Below, in pieces: positions 32,685 through 45,681 of a DNA stretch of 64,000 nucleotides (position 1 is the first letter of the stretch; every line of letters begins with the position of its first letter). Source of the DNA: Gnetum montanum (taxonomy: Eukaryota; Streptophyta; Gnetopsida; Gnetales; Gnetaceae). A program made the translations under genes and the position numbers. Under the pieces are notes generated by a model. It did no database searches, was not told the origin of the DNA, and saw only the letters and a program-made list of their open reading frames with translations. Where the stretch lies: assembly GCA_015680685.1 (NCBI GenBank), contig MNCI01005986.1, forward strand, positions 60,761 to 124,760, read 5' to 3'.

Positions 32685-33734
32685 TGTTGAGGCCAACCTC
32701 ACCCATGCTAGGCATAGGACCTTGTTTGAACAAGTTTAATATCGCAAAAAAATCAGAAGTCATACAGTATTAACATGTCAAGCCCTCATGGTCTTAATTA
32801 AATGTACTTTTATGGGCTTGAATAACCCATAAATTGTAAAATGCATTGAACCTGGTCAAAGAATCAACTATCCAACACACATCCAACTCGTGCCAACTAT
32901 CCATGGGACACATGTCGGTAGATCTGCTTTCTTCTCATCTCACAGCCGTTGATTCCATTCTTGAATTTCGTGCCTGAGCCTGGTCCAATTCTATAAATAC
33001 CCTGTCAATTCACATAAACAGGAGGAGGAGCCAGAGTCTGCAGCAACCATTTTCTGTTCTGCTGGCAAGCAACACCGACAACAGAGGCATTTTTAGGAGT
33101 CTTCTCTCTTCTATCAGTAGGCGACAAAACACGGTAGGAGCGTGAAATGCGCGGTGAACATCACCAACAGTTGCAGGAAGATTGCAGATGATAGTGTGTT
33201 TGCCTTGCAATAGCAATTGTTGAACGATGATTTTCTATTTTCTTAGACAGAAACAGATACATTTTCTTTTCTTTTCTTTTCTTTTTTTTTCTTTTCTACC
33301 CACGCAGTAGAGACCAACGCCCTCTTTCTGCCTATAAATAGAAACCTAGCAGGGTCAAGTTGTATGCACATCGTTTTGTTCTTTATTTATTTGCTTTCAA
33401 ACAATAGGATAGATTTTTCTCTTTGCCATCTTCAAGCGCAGAAGCAGCTGCAGTGGCAGATAACTTTTATAGTTTTCAATATTATTATTTGCATTTTATT
33501 TTGAATTATTGTACTCTTTTAAATTGCAAAAATTATTTAACTTTTCAATATTCTTATTAAATTTAAAGCTTTTAATATTTTGTTTAAAATATTGTTATTA
33601 TTGTTTTGTCACATAGCCCTTTCCAGCTGAGACTATTCCTGGGTTTCCGTACCCATACGGGAGGCACCCTAGGCAATAGTCTCCTAAAATGAGTTTTCAT
33701 AGGTGTTGGCGACATGTCCAAAATTTACGCATCA
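32685..33734 (+). repeat. 3' LTR of the 27-kb gypsy element
   Basis: 1050 bp, TG...CA, nearly collinear with 27320-28517 but without its three tandem duplications. A T/C-rich tract (about 33250-33295) is expanded relative to the left copy. Confidence 0.88.
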
Positions 33735-35102
33735 ATACTACCCAAGCTATAAAATAAATATATCCATTTCAAGGAAATACCATTATATGAAAAACAAGAT
33801 AGATTCAAATTTTTTAGGGTTATGCATGCCCTTTTAACATACTCATCTCAAGGGTGTAAAATATGTTGCCAGTATGCTTTCACATATAGAAACAGTGTCT
33901 TGCCCTAGATTCCCACAAGATATCAAATATGTATAATAGATCATATGGAAGGAGGTTTAAAAAGAATATCTAAGAATAATATTTTTGCCCCTAGAAGCCA
34001 CCTGTGGTTATGGAACATCATACTCACCATTTCGGTTTTCATGTTTTATCATCTATTTTTTGTAAAACAATACCCTTAAATAGGTATGCATATCAGCAAT
34101 CTACTTCATATAAAAATCTCACTGGTATACTAATCACTAACCCAATTTGAGCAGAAACATGTTTGTTGAAACAACATTAAGGTATTGAATTCATCTTTAT
34201 GGACATGCAATGAAGTTTAAACATAGTTAATTTATGTAAACTCAACAGGGCAAAGATTTGCAATGTTTCATAGTACAACACACAAATCATACCAACTACT
34301 CTGAGTAGAACCAGATCTCACAACTAAAAAGATACCAAACAACAAAGAATTACTCAGTTGATCCTTGCACATTCACTACTGCGTAACACTCACACTCGAT
34401 CTTTTTGTGACCAAAATTTGGGACTCAACTCCTTGGATTAACAAATCCACGAAAGATTCTTTCTACCTGTCCCAATTAATCACAGACACTCATTTATTTG
34501 AGCTCAAACCAATAATGGCCCACCATTTATTTGGGCACTGAAAATACCAACAATATAAATTACATAAATGAAAATGGTGGGTGATGTTTGTACCGAAGAT
34601 CCATTACACTTAAAATCCAACAGCTGTAATTGAGAGCTTTGAAGAAGAGGACCAAGCAGGACCTAGTGGTGTTTCTGGCTTAGAGACAAAGGAGATTACT
34701 GAGAGACCAATTCAAAGGAAAAGGAATCAGTGCTCCTTTTGTTTGATCTTTCTCTCTCTCTCTCTCTTTTTCTTTTTTCTTTTTATGTCATTGACCTCTC
34801 TTATACCTTGTCAGTCTTTTTTGCTCTGTTGGTTTACTATTTTTCATTTTTGGTAGAGCCTTGGCCATCTTGAAGAAAAGACTATTTTTAATTTGTGAAA
34901 ATGCTTTGTATTAAGACTTATGGTTATGCAATATATGAATTGACTATTATGCTTCTACTTAAAAGGCTTGTTAAGAATTAAAGTTGATAATTTGTTTCAT
35001 TCTTCAGATATTTAAATGCTCTTGCAAGTTCCTTTTTATGCATGCTTATGAAATGATTTAATATTACTCTCCTTACACAAGTATTTGAGCTTTTCAATTG
35101 GT
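33735..35102. other. AT-rich sequence with (CT)n tract
   Basis: No gene is assigned. A (CT)n microsatellite lies at about 34750-34768. Just before it, 34620-34745 reads on the plus strand as a short acidic open stretch after an AG (ESFEEEDQAGPSG, TERPIQRKRNQ). It could be an exon remnant, but I cannot identify it. Confidence 0.4.
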
Positions 35103-35732
35103 TTATATCCTTGCACAAGCTATTGTATGATGGAGATATCAGGATTTTTATAATGATATTGCTTCTAGTTACTTGGCCTAATATATGATCATATGCTCTT
35201 GACATGATTAGGAGTTGGAAAATTGTCTCTTATCATGATCTTTGTGTCACTTTTTAATGTGGTTATGTTTATATCCTTGCACAGGCTATTGTATGATGGA
35301 GATATCAAGATTTTTATAGTGATATTGCTTATAGTTACCTAGCCTGATATATTATCATATGCTCTTGATATGATTAGGAGTTGGACAATTGTCTCTTATC
35401 ATGATCTTGGTGTCACTTTTTAATGTGGTTATGTTTATATCCTTACATAGGCTATTATATGATGGAGATAGCATTAATTTTATAGTGATATTGCTTATAG
35501 TCACTAGGCCTAATGTATTATCATATGCTCTTTGATATGATTAAGAGTTGGACATTTGTCTCTTATCATGATCTTAGGCTATTGTATGATGGAGATATTA
35601 TTAATTTTATAGCGATACTACTTATAGTTACTTGGCCTAATATATTATCATATGCTCTTGATATGATTAGGATTTGGACAATTGTCTCTTATCATGATCT
35701 TGGTGTCACTTTTTAATGCAGTTATGTTTAAT
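35103..35732. repeat. Four-copy tandem repeat, 167-bp unit
   Basis: Copies start near 35103, 35270, 35437 and 35577. Each contains GCTATTGTATGATGGAGATA, ATCATATGCTCTTGA and TTGTCTCTTATCATGATCTT. The third copy lacks about 28 bp spanning the junction with the fourth, which makes that period shorter. No coding content is conserved between copies. Confidence 0.85.
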
Positions 35733-37963
35733 ATTGTGACAGCTTATGCAGATTGCTACAAGACTCAATATTGATCTCATTTCACTAGCTTATGTTTGAA
35801 CTCCATAGTATAAATAATTATTAACATCTTTTGATGTTTTTAGAATCATCAATATGTAGTGGATAGTCTATTTTGGCATAAAAGCATAAATTTAGTTTGG
35901 GGCACATAGTTTAGGGGGTAAACTCACTTTCCCTTCAAGGTCACTTTGTCTTTTTGCAAATACCAAACAAGGGGAAGACATTTAACACTAGTAAGAAAAG
36001 GGAGTCATAAGCTTATGGGGAGCCCTAGAATGCACATGGCTATCCATTAGTGTTTTGTGCTCCCTATAGGAGTGATTTTGTTAATGTGAGGCCCACATTT
36101 CACCCTTCAAATAAAAATTTGACAATGTTCACAAACTTTCTAGGTTCCTCAACATCATCTTGGCAATATTTGACATCAATTTGGATGTCAAAGGGGGTCC
36201 TAGAGGCTTGCATGCACAAAATGGTCAAAATTGTTGAAATTTTTCCAAGTGTTGATGACACTAATGTTGACACTGTGTCAGCACTCTCGGTGACCTCAAA
36301 GTATGATCCTTGACCTTCATGATCAATAGCCAACATCATTCCTTGATCTCATAGGCTCCCTAGCAACACCTCAACATCATTTGACATCAATTCAAGTTCA
36401 AAAAAGGCCTTAGAAGGCTTAGACTAGCACTTAGTCAAAATTGGAAAAATTTTAGGTGTTGGTGATGTTGACACTTTCAATCAGGCATATAGAACTTGAG
36501 TCCAAAGGTCAAACTTGCTAAGAAAAAAGCCCAAGCTCCTAGCGAACTTCACTTAGCTCCGGGCTTGAAATTGGCAACCCTAACCCTATAAATATGGCAT
36601 CAAAATCCATATTTTGGGGCCAATTTTCTTGAAGTCTTAAGCACTTTTTAAGATTTTGAGAGATCAAGTGCATGTGTAGCAAACCTCCCAACATCATCCA
36701 CATGCTCCAATGGCCACCACAACTCCTTCAAGCTCTAGTACCAAAGTTGATATAGCATTTGCATCAATCAAGTAGCATTCATGTCAACCCTCCAAACCTA
36801 GAATTTTTCAGGCTTCAGCATCACTTTCCAAAGTAAGAATTTTTTTCAACTCTAGTATCAATGATAGGACACTTAGCCAAAACAACCCCATTTTGACCTC
36901 AATTGATTTTGCATCACTCTTGCAACTTTCCCACCCATACATCTATCTTCCAAAGGTTCAATTTCACTCTACAAACCCACATTTTGCTCACAAATTGGGT
37001 TTATATTATCAGTTTTATTACACTTACATTTTTCATCAACACCTATAGTTTGGCCCTCGGTAGATGTAAACATTCCTTGTTTCGGAAATAAAGCATTTTC
37101 TTTTCTTGGGAAGGAAACTGAAGCCCTTCCCCTATATCCTATCTCTTAATATTTTTATATTTTATGTTCTTTTATTCATGTTTCTATACTTGGAATTTAT
37201 TTCTCATAGTTCATTTCCTATAATTAGTTTTATTTGCAGCATTCAACACTAAGTCAATTTTATCAGTTAAACCCATCATTTTTATCATTCCCCTACCATT
37301 CCTAGTTTACATGTGGTAGGCTACATCCATATTTAATTGGAGATTTGTGCCCCATCATGTCATCATCATTGACTTAGCGAATGTTATATCAAGTCAAAGA
37401 CCATTTGTGGCCATGAGTTAGGTTCTTAATACTTGATTCGTAGATGTGTGCTTGTGAACTTACAAAGAATACTTTTGCAAGAACATATGCAATTCGATCT
37501 ATTGATAGATCTCATTAGCTCACTTTCATTCTATTTGCATTGAGGTTTGGTTTGAATATTTGAGCCTCAAAATCCCAATTGTATGAAAGGGAGACTAGAA
37601 ACCCTTCAAACCAACATTTGTTCTTCATGGATCTAAAGATCAAAAGGCAACCTAGGGATTGAAGAGATTAGATAGCCCTACAAAGTGGACTAGGCCCAAG
37701 CCAAACTACTATAAATCTTGGCTTGTGTCATCCATGTCATTATATTTCTTGCATTTCACTTCAATCTTAATTGGATGTGCTTTACTCTAATTTATTCAAA
37801 CACTTGTAAGATTTTTCTAGTTGCTAGATTTAGTTTTGATTGTGCAAAATCCATTGAGACATCCTATTCACACACCACCCTCACCCCCATCCCCCCCTCT
37901 AGGATGTATCATTCGATCTATAGACCATGTGATGAAGCAAAGGATAATATAACTTTTTAAATG
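35733..37963. other. Unclassified repeat-like region, possible LTR remnant
   Basis: CCTATAAATATGGC near 36580 and AATAAAG near 37088 are spaced like LTR promoter and poly(A) signals. About 36140-36260 and 36356-36477 are imperfect copies, sharing CCTCAACATCAT, TTTGACATCAATT and GGTGTTG/ATGACACT-type runs. I could not find LTR partners or a coding region. The last five bases before the next element are CAATC. Confidence 0.35.
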
Positions 37964-37968
37964 CAATC

Positions 37969-38904
37969 TGATGAGTGGCAAGGTACCCCTATGCCCAACT
38001 ATACAAATTACAAAGTGTTCACGCATGATCCAGTTGCATTTTATAGACTTTATAGCTTCTAATGCACTATTCTTCTAGGTAGTGAACCTTGCCCTAAGGT
38101 CATTCATTGTCTTCCCAATTACACTTGTGAAGCACATGGTATGTTTAAGTGTAATTGAGGCATACAATTTTTATAGTTTTATGTTGTATAGTCTTGGTGC
38201 TTGAATAGAGATAAAGATAAGGTAATTTAATGGCTAATTTAATGTAACTACCCTACTGGCCTCTAGCTAATCCTAACATAAGTATCTGGTCCCACTTTCT
38301 ATACACATCCTGAACCCACATATCCACTACTGGGTTACCAAGCACTACACTACTGGGCATACCAAGAAATGATGTTGTTGGGATTACCAAGTGAATACAT
38401 GTTACACTTGAAATAGTTGTACTTATGTATTTAATCTATCTAGCTTTTCTCAATTATCTTAATTTTCTTAATTACTAGAAAACATTGAATAAGTAATCAA
38501 AAACATTAAATGCATAAATAAAATATTTAATCTATTCAGAATGCTACAAGGTTTATTAGAAAGCTTGTCTTTATTGCTGCACACACTGTTGTGCCAAGTA
38601 CGACAATGCTCGAATAAAGATTTGTACACTCAATGACTACTACTAGGGGCACTTAGGAAATATATTCTAACTTTCAAATAGACAAACTGCAAGAGCTCTA
38701 CTACTCCTATGAGAATTGATTACATAAATGTGGTTGGTGGCTTGTATTTATAGACTGGGATAGACCCCTATGTTAGTGGGGCCATGTTGACACAACTGAC
38801 TACATCGATAGGGCCTCTTCAATGGGGCCTCATCAACATAACAAACTATGTTGACAAGGCCTCATCGACGAGGCCTAGTCAACTTGACAAACCAAAACTC
38901 ATCA
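37969..38904 (-). repeat. 3' LTR of Athila-like element
   Basis: 936 bp, the partner of 50498-51391. The minus-strand TATA box TATAAATA is at 38745-38752. Minus-strand motifs like CTTGGTA..CCAGTAGTG resemble those in the LTRs of the outer element at 1847 and 24064. Confidence 0.88.
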
Positions 38905-38940
38905 TACCCCCACAACTAAATGAAAACTTATCCTCAAGTT
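38905..38940 (-). other. Polypurine tract and conserved 3' internal end
   Basis: Minus strand: CTTGAGGATAAGTTTTC, a short spacer, then GTTGTGGGGGTA against the LTR. It matches the 3' internal end of the outer element at 24005-24063. Confidence 0.65.
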
Positions 38941-41900
38941 ATTTACAAAATTGGGAAGGTATGGAATTATTGACGGACTTTGACATAACAAAAGAAATAA
39001 GACAAAATGGACATAACAACTGAGTGCCCTATGAATGGAACAACACATTACAAAAATTGTGGTGTTCATGACACAAAATTGAACACCATGACATGATTCT
39101 TCAAAACTAAATAGCACATTCTTTGATGGTGTGAAGTTGATGGAGAAGGTCATATAGTTCCAAGTAGTGGTGGCTCCTGAGGTTCTAAGGGACCTTCACC
39201 AACTTCAAGCATAAGTGACGGCAAAGGTGGTTGTGGTTGTCCTGCTACTACTGCTACTTTAGGTAGAAGGAAAAAAGCATCCAATGACACTTTCATTTTC
39301 TCTTCTTCACTCCTAGGGTTGTTCATGGTTCATACAGCTTCACCAATGTGGGCAGGGATTGGAACATCCCAAGGACAAGACAAAACAAGAAAGAGCTCCT
39401 TCACATTAATAAACCAGGCCATGAATTGCTTACACTCAATGTCAAATGCTCGAAGTGTGTCTTGCAGTGCCTGGTAATTGTTCATTCTTTTGGCCATGTT
39501 CTCTGCGACTGATCTTTGGTCAGTGAATTTCACCTTGAGAACCTCAAGTTCAGCATTCACACTGCAAGCTTTTGATTGATGTCTTTAAGGGTCTTGAACT
39601 CGGCCTCATACAACACGTATGAGCTAGTCACTTGCTTTTCAAGTTCAAATTGTGATTATCTTGTAGTCAGCATTACCAAGTTTGCATAATGGAGCTTGAA
39701 TAGCTCCATGTACTCTATCATCTCTTCAATATGCAACTCCTTCATGAAAATTTCTACCCTATTGTAAGTATCAATCCCATTGATGATGGGTTGCCACAAT
39801 TCTCTACCTTGTTGGAGTTGCTGGAGGGCCTCATTAACTTTTGCCTTCACCAATTGGATATGCTTTTCATTCACCTTCTTTTGTATGCCAACATAGTCTC
39901 TGTAATAATTTTTAACTTTCTTGAATTTCACTGCCTTGTTCTTCCAAGCAAAAATCTCAATAGCTAACTTCTAGAATAAGGCACTAACCTCCTCTATGGA
40001 GAGGTTACAATTCTCCACTACCAATCTCCTCAATTCGACATTTTCCTTGGTGAGCTACTCCTACTACTGATAGATAAATTCTTCTAACTATTGTTTTTGC
40101 ACATTAACATTCTACAAGCGATGGTTTTCTGCTATTAAGGATTCATTTTCTTGGTGTGTCAACATCAAGTCCTTCTATATTGTGTGAGTTTTAACTTCTG
40201 CTATTGACGAATTAAAGATTTTCATTACCATTTGTCCCTCAACCCACTTAAATTGTTCTTGAAGTTGTTGAAAAGCTTCATCCCATGTTAATGCAGGGTT
40301 GATAAAAGCAAGGTCAGTAATTTAGGCATGTAATTTGGCAACTTCCATAGCCAAGCATTGATTATGTGCTTGAGCTATTTCAAGTTTCCCTTCCAAGATG
40401 AGGCACTTGCTCTTTTCCTCCAACAGCTTCGACTGGGTTGTAATGATGGTATCTAGAAAATCAAAGATACCTAGAATTAGTTGCCTGGTTCCCACCAGTC
40501 AATCCAGTAGTTCTTCATTTTGGGTTGTACTTAATCTTCTACTAATTGTCCCTATGGACACCTACACATCTCTTAGTGTAGAAACATCTAGTTTAGGCAT
40601 TACAAGTGCATTTAATGCCTTAGGAACTTGATCAGCAATTATCTTTGTAGCTGTCTTTTGCCCCTAGTGCTACATCACCAATATGGTTGCCTCCTCATCC
40701 TCCTACAAGCACACCAAAGAGAAAGTGGCATTCCCAAAGATTTCTGGGAGTAGATGGTGCTAAGAGAGAGACACTATCACTTCTTGGGCACTTGGATTTG
40801 ACCTTGCAAACAATTGCATTCGTTGGATAGACAACATTGATCCACCTCCCTTCATCTGGTTGATTATACGAGCCACTTCTTTGAGGTGACTCATAGCTAG
40901 TTTGTACACAAATGGGTCTCCAGCACTAGTTCCTGCTTGCTGCTCTCGTTGTTGCAAGAGTTTCTCTCAGATTTTTCGCATGTGCTTAACCATACTATGA
41001 GCCTTTAGTGTTTGCTCATGAGTAGGTGGTGGAGGTGGTAGTTGCTGCTCCTCTTTTGTGATCATGATACACATCTTACCCTTCATCATGTTAGCCCATG
41101 AAGCACTAGGAGCATGCCTGAGTATATCATTTTCATAGTAGACTATCCCTATCCTTTTGCATAGTTTTCTAATCAAGTGAGGAAAGGACAAGCTTTTTCT
41201 TCCACATTCATTCTTCTTGAAGTGCTTTTCTATCTCTAGATAGATTAGTTGTGGAAGAGTTGCTAGAAAGTTTTCACTTAGAGAGTTGCATGCTCGAGTG
41301 GAGAAGGTTGTTACCTTACTAAGCTTCACCATTGGATTAAGGTCATAGGCTGATATCTTAAAATAGACTCACTCCGCTAGTGTGATCATGCCAAACTCCT
41401 TGCAGTTAACCCCCTAACACCATTGAGTGCACTCCTTCTTTGCTCCAAGGTTACCTTGTGTGAACAACTCTACCAACTGTGTTCTTGTGTCTGGTAGCCC
41501 AAGGACCTATGCAATGGCCTCCACTAAGTAGGACACTTGGATATCCTTGATTTTCATAGTGGATCCTACTTTCCTATTATTCCAGAAGAAATACATTTCT
41601 CCCATGTATCACTCCCCACTAGAAGTGATGATTGGCCAAATGGGAGAGGCTTGCAGTTGAGTTCTGACATCTTCTAGAGCTTGTTCAAGGAATGGCCTAA
41701 AATTTAGTTCTTAGAGAACTAAGCATTAGACCTCACGACTTCCAATTATGTTGAGAAAAGCCTATGTGAGTTTGACTTCTAGTCTAGGTACAAGGCTTGA
41801 CACTTTGCCTCACTGTGAATGTTCAGATGTGGCTATCTCTTCGGGAATATGTTGGATAGATTCCACCTTAGCCTCGTCTCTAAGAGGTCCTGTTGCATGG

Positions 41901-42029
41901 GTTGACTTAGCCTATTCTTGGCCATGTTCTTGTTGGCTTGTTCCTCCTCTAGGTGGCTTCTCCCGTGGTTGTAATGGTCCCTCCTCCTACGATCTCTTTG
42001 GTCTTGGTGCCATTTGTAATCACACATAA
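38941..42029 (-). pseudogene. Envelope-position coiled-coil ORF of Athila-like element
   Basis: A long broken minus-strand ORF downstream of integrase. The N-terminal part includes ISAYDLNPMVKLSKVTTFST and SLSFPHLIRKLCKRIGI (41332-40967), followed by a Pro run (PPPPPTHEQ). The 40957-40760 and 39931-39656 segments are in the same frame. The latter is a Lys/Gln/Glu-rich coiled coil containing IEEMIEYMELFKLHYANLVM. The final part (39560-39330, another frame) has NYQALQDTLRAFDIECKQF. All three blocks are matched in order by the plus-strand ORF at 21640-23880 in the outer element. An ORF in this position is characteristic of Athila. I see no convincing transmembrane segment, and the role is unknown. 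Confidence 0.7.
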
Positions 42030-44131
42030 CAAGGGATTAGTAATTATTATGTAACTTAGAATGAATGGAATACCTTGTCTCATGAGGGGGTTACATTTAG
42101 CTAAGGTGTGATTATGGCTATATGGATTAATTAGTTAATTATTAATTTAATCTTTGGTTTACCAAAGTTGTTAGAAGGGTTAAATTCTCAAAAAGTAATG
42201 ATTTAATGGCATTTATTGTAACCCTTTAGGGAAGTTAGAAAAAATTTCAAAAAAAGTATTGTCAAAATCTTGGGGTTTTCTACCCCCACAACTAAGAGCT
42301 TACTGCCAATAATTGCAGAATCAAAGAACGGGATGATTTGGATAAACGGTGTAAGAGTTATAAGCTCAAGAAGGTTTTGGGCTCTGAAAATTGCAAAAAC
42401 TCCTTGGACGTTATGGACCAAATGTGAAAACTTCCTAAGTTTTCGGTGGTATTTATAGTATTTTTGTATTGCATCTACAAGGCCTTGTCGATAAGGCCTA
42501 GTCAATGCAGTTGGCTGCATCAATGAGGCCTCGTCGATGTAGCTATTGATCATCGTTGACTTGGTCAAAACTTGAAATTTACAAAGAGATTTTGAACAAA
42601 ATTAGGGTTAAATGAAAGCCCAAATAGCCATGAACATGATGAAAATATGAGAAGAGAGTGTTGAAGTCCCAAAAATTAAGAAAATTAGGAAAAATGGCAA
42701 AATGGGATGGAACATGAAAGTTTAAGAAGCACAAAGTGGTGTGCACAATGGAATATGTGAAAGATAGGATTGTAACAATGCCTAAGGTAAGGAACTTAAC
42801 TAACCATACCAAGATATATGCAAGTGGGTCCTCCTCATAGTAGGCATCTACTCTTGTTTCCCTTGCATAACCTCAACTAAGGAGTCTGTGAGCCCCATAA
42901 TTGATTAATGGTCATGAAAAGCTAAGAACCAACCAAAAAGGATCTATCCAAGAATTCCAACACGTCAAATTAAGACATCGAGCATAACATAGAAATCGGT
43001 AATGAGGTGAAGCATAGATGGATGACTAAGAAGGTGAGATTGAATCCTGAATTAAGGTCATAAGAAGTCCCTTGTGGAATATGTGTTTAAAATGACCTAA
43101 AAATATGCATCCTTAGTGCAGACCAAAACCAGCCTCTTTCAGTGACTTCGCATCACCACTCCAAGATCAATCGACCCACTCAAGACATAAGAGTGCTCCC
43201 AGAAAATAATAATCATTCCAAAAAGAGAAGAAAAAATAAGTAGGAAGTGAGATAGAGAGAGAAGGCCTTCGTTAGAGGGAACCTTTAGGCATGGAGGCAT
43301 GTCTTTGTAGTCCCATAACTAGTGCTTGTAGCCTGTTTATTTGTCTAAGGGGTGTGCTTTGAATTCTCATCATGTTTTTTTTTCTTTTTTGTGAAATGGA
43401 AACCACACCATCCAAAGACTTATTCGTTTATTATGTCTAAGGGATGTGCTTTGAATTCCCATCATTTTTTTTTTCAGATGGGAACCACATCATGCAAAGA
43501 CTTTATTTGTCTTCCTATTAGTGGTTGTGATGGAATGGTAAGAAGTTGATGAAAAATTCCCAAGCACTCAAGTAAGTAGAAGAGTACAAGGAGTATTAAG
43601 TCTTCTTAAAGTCACACCCTCCACAAACCTTTGAATCTTGCCCAATTCTGAAACTACTAAGGTCACCAATTGATTAAAAGTTTCATTAATGGAAAGAACC
43701 TCAAACTTCTAGAACAAGGAAAACCATAGAGTTTATTGGGTGGGTGGATGACATGGACTCACTACCTGTTCCATGAAAAATAAACCATGTCATAGTCATT
43801 AAACATTAAAATTCAAAAATAGAAACTAGACATCGATAATCATAGCATTCAGCACAAACCATCATTAGTAAACAGCAACTGTGGCATTGTGTCCTATAGC
43901 AATAAAGCACTTTTATTAGCATAAATAACAAAAATGTCACACTTAAACAAAACAAAGTAAAATATATAAGAAAGTATAAAATAATTAAGAAAAGTTCAAA
44001 GGTACTAACGATAGTGCAAAATAGGGAAAAATTTGAAAATAAAAAATTTGTAAACTAAATAACTTGTAAAATCAAAAATGTGGAAAACAAAAGAAACAAA
44101 AAATAGAAAAACTGAGAAGCCATATGGATCA
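42030..44131 (-). other. Spacer between integrase and extra ORF
   Basis: No gypsy motif is seen in either orientation. A tandem duplication of about 92 bp spans 43345-43530, both copies containing TGTGCTTTGAATTC followed by a T run. Confidence 0.5.
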
Positions 44132-45528
44132 TTAGCATGGATGGCCATCTCCCCCACAACTGAGTTGGAAGGAGGAGATCCAAAAAATGGAATATGGTTG
44201 TCCATCCATTAAGGTGGTAGTTGCACTGGCTTGTCTTGGCTCTAGGAAAGGTTTCACTTGTTGGATGTTGACCAACTGCCTTTTATTTAGGCTTTTAGGT
44301 TTGTAGATTAACATGGTCCTAGAGGAAAAGGTTTGATCAATTATATAAGATCCCTTCCACAATGTTTGAAATTTTGTCTTCTGGGGTACATGTGTGGGGT
44401 TCCAATAAAGAACCTTATCATCTAGTTGAAATGTTACTTTCCATATTTTAAGGTCATGACATTGTTTGTTGAATTCCTTGTGCACCTCATTCAAAGATAG
44501 GACCACCAATCAATTTTCATCTAGCACATTTAAGTTGATTAGATCTAGCATAGAAAGATCTAAGTCTTTCTTTCTATGCTAGACTTAGGTCAAGATCTAA
44601 ATCATAGGTTGTTAAGAGTGTACAAAGCTCAAACTGGATCAGGAGTGTTGGAAGTTTTCTATACACTAACTCATAGGGAGAGTAGCCAATAGGAAGTTTC
44701 CATGTTGAGTGATAGACCTAGAGGGCATCATTGAGTTTGGTGCTCCAATCTCTCCTATATTTGCTTATGGTTCTTGGTTCTTGTTAAGATCTTTGTGATC
44801 TCTTGGTTAGTTACCTCTGCTTAACCATTGGCTTAGGGATGCTAGGGTGTTGTTAATTTATGTTCAACCCCTAAGCATTGCATCAATTTTCTAAATGTGG
44901 CACCTATGAAATGAGTTCTATTATCAGAAATTAGTGCATGTGGCACCCCAAACCTATTTACAACACTTTTTTGCATAAATCTAGTAGCAATGGATGATGT
45001 ACAATCAATAACGGTTGTTGCTTCTACCCATTTTGTGTAGTAGTCGATTGCTACAATGATATACACCTTTCCATTGGACATGGGTGTGGTGGAACCCATG
45101 AAATGAACACCCCATATGTCAAAAGGCTCTAGTGGTTGAATCCACTATTAAGAACCTTCCATTCGAGTTGTCATCCCACCATCTCATTGACAACGTTCAC
45201 AAGATTGGACAAACTGGTGGGCATCCCTGAAGATCATAGGCCAAAGGTATCCTACCATTAGGATTTTTATGACTATGTGTCTCCCTGCATAGTGGCCTCC
45301 ACAAGGTCCTTCGTTAGGATCCTAGAGAATGCACATTTTATCTTTATTAGGGTCATACCAACAAATTAGGCCATCAATGCACACCTTGTAGAGATGTCTG
45401 TTGATTTCTATGAAGTATTTGAATCGATGAAGAAATTGTTGCTTCTTTTTAAATTCAAGATCTTGTGGCATCTCTTGAGTGAAAAGTTTGGTGAGGATGC
45501 CATTGTACCATGTTGTTTCTACAAGCAT
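44132..45528 (-). pseudogene. Integrase of Athila-like element
   Basis: Minus-strand fragments in order: LICWYDPNKDKMCIL; a zinc-finger region with SCERCQ; the core GKVYIIVAIDYYTKWVEA and GVPHALISDNRTHF with the second catalytic Asp; then a Glu-containing NQEITKI-type helix. A C-terminal module KFQTLWKGSYIIDQTF follows, like the GPY segment of gypsy integrases. Multiple stops and frame changes separate these pieces. A 15-bp perfect inverted repeat (44544-44558 with 44569-44583) lies between the core and the C-terminal module. Confidence 0.8.
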
Positions 45529-45681
45529 TTGGTCCTTTATTGCTCTTGTAAAGAGAAGTTCATCTAGAAACTAACTAGAGAGCGGGCTCTCCTCCTCTTT
45601 ATTATCCCATCTTAAGCAAGAGAGGTGGTTAGTGACCACATTTTCAGTCACTTTTTGATCTACCATTGTGGGATCGAATTC

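Larger units (their letters stand above)
27320..33734 (+). mobile_element. Ty3/gypsy-type element interrupted by assembly gap
   Basis: LTRs at 27320-28517 and 32685-33734 begin TGTTGAGGCC and end ACA/GCATCA. Between them are a primer site, gag with a Cys-His knuckle, an aspartic protease, then 820 N and a short 3' region ending in GTTTGGGGGCTAAG before the second LTR. RT, RNase H and integrase are not visible. The gap may contain part of them or may be mis-sized. No matching target duplication is seen (CCACC on the left, ATACT on the right). The left LTR lies 19 bp upstream of exon 1 of the SET pseudogene, so the element sits in an intron of that gene. Confidence 0.82.

Noticed and set aside
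34620-34745. Exon of a plus-strand gene
   Set aside because: Only one acidic open stretch is seen, without matching donor or partner exons, so it is mentioned but not annotated as a gene.
36100-36339. Minus-strand 79-residue ORF
   Set aside because: It lies in an internally duplicated, probably LTR-derived region, and its frame is not kept in the second copy.
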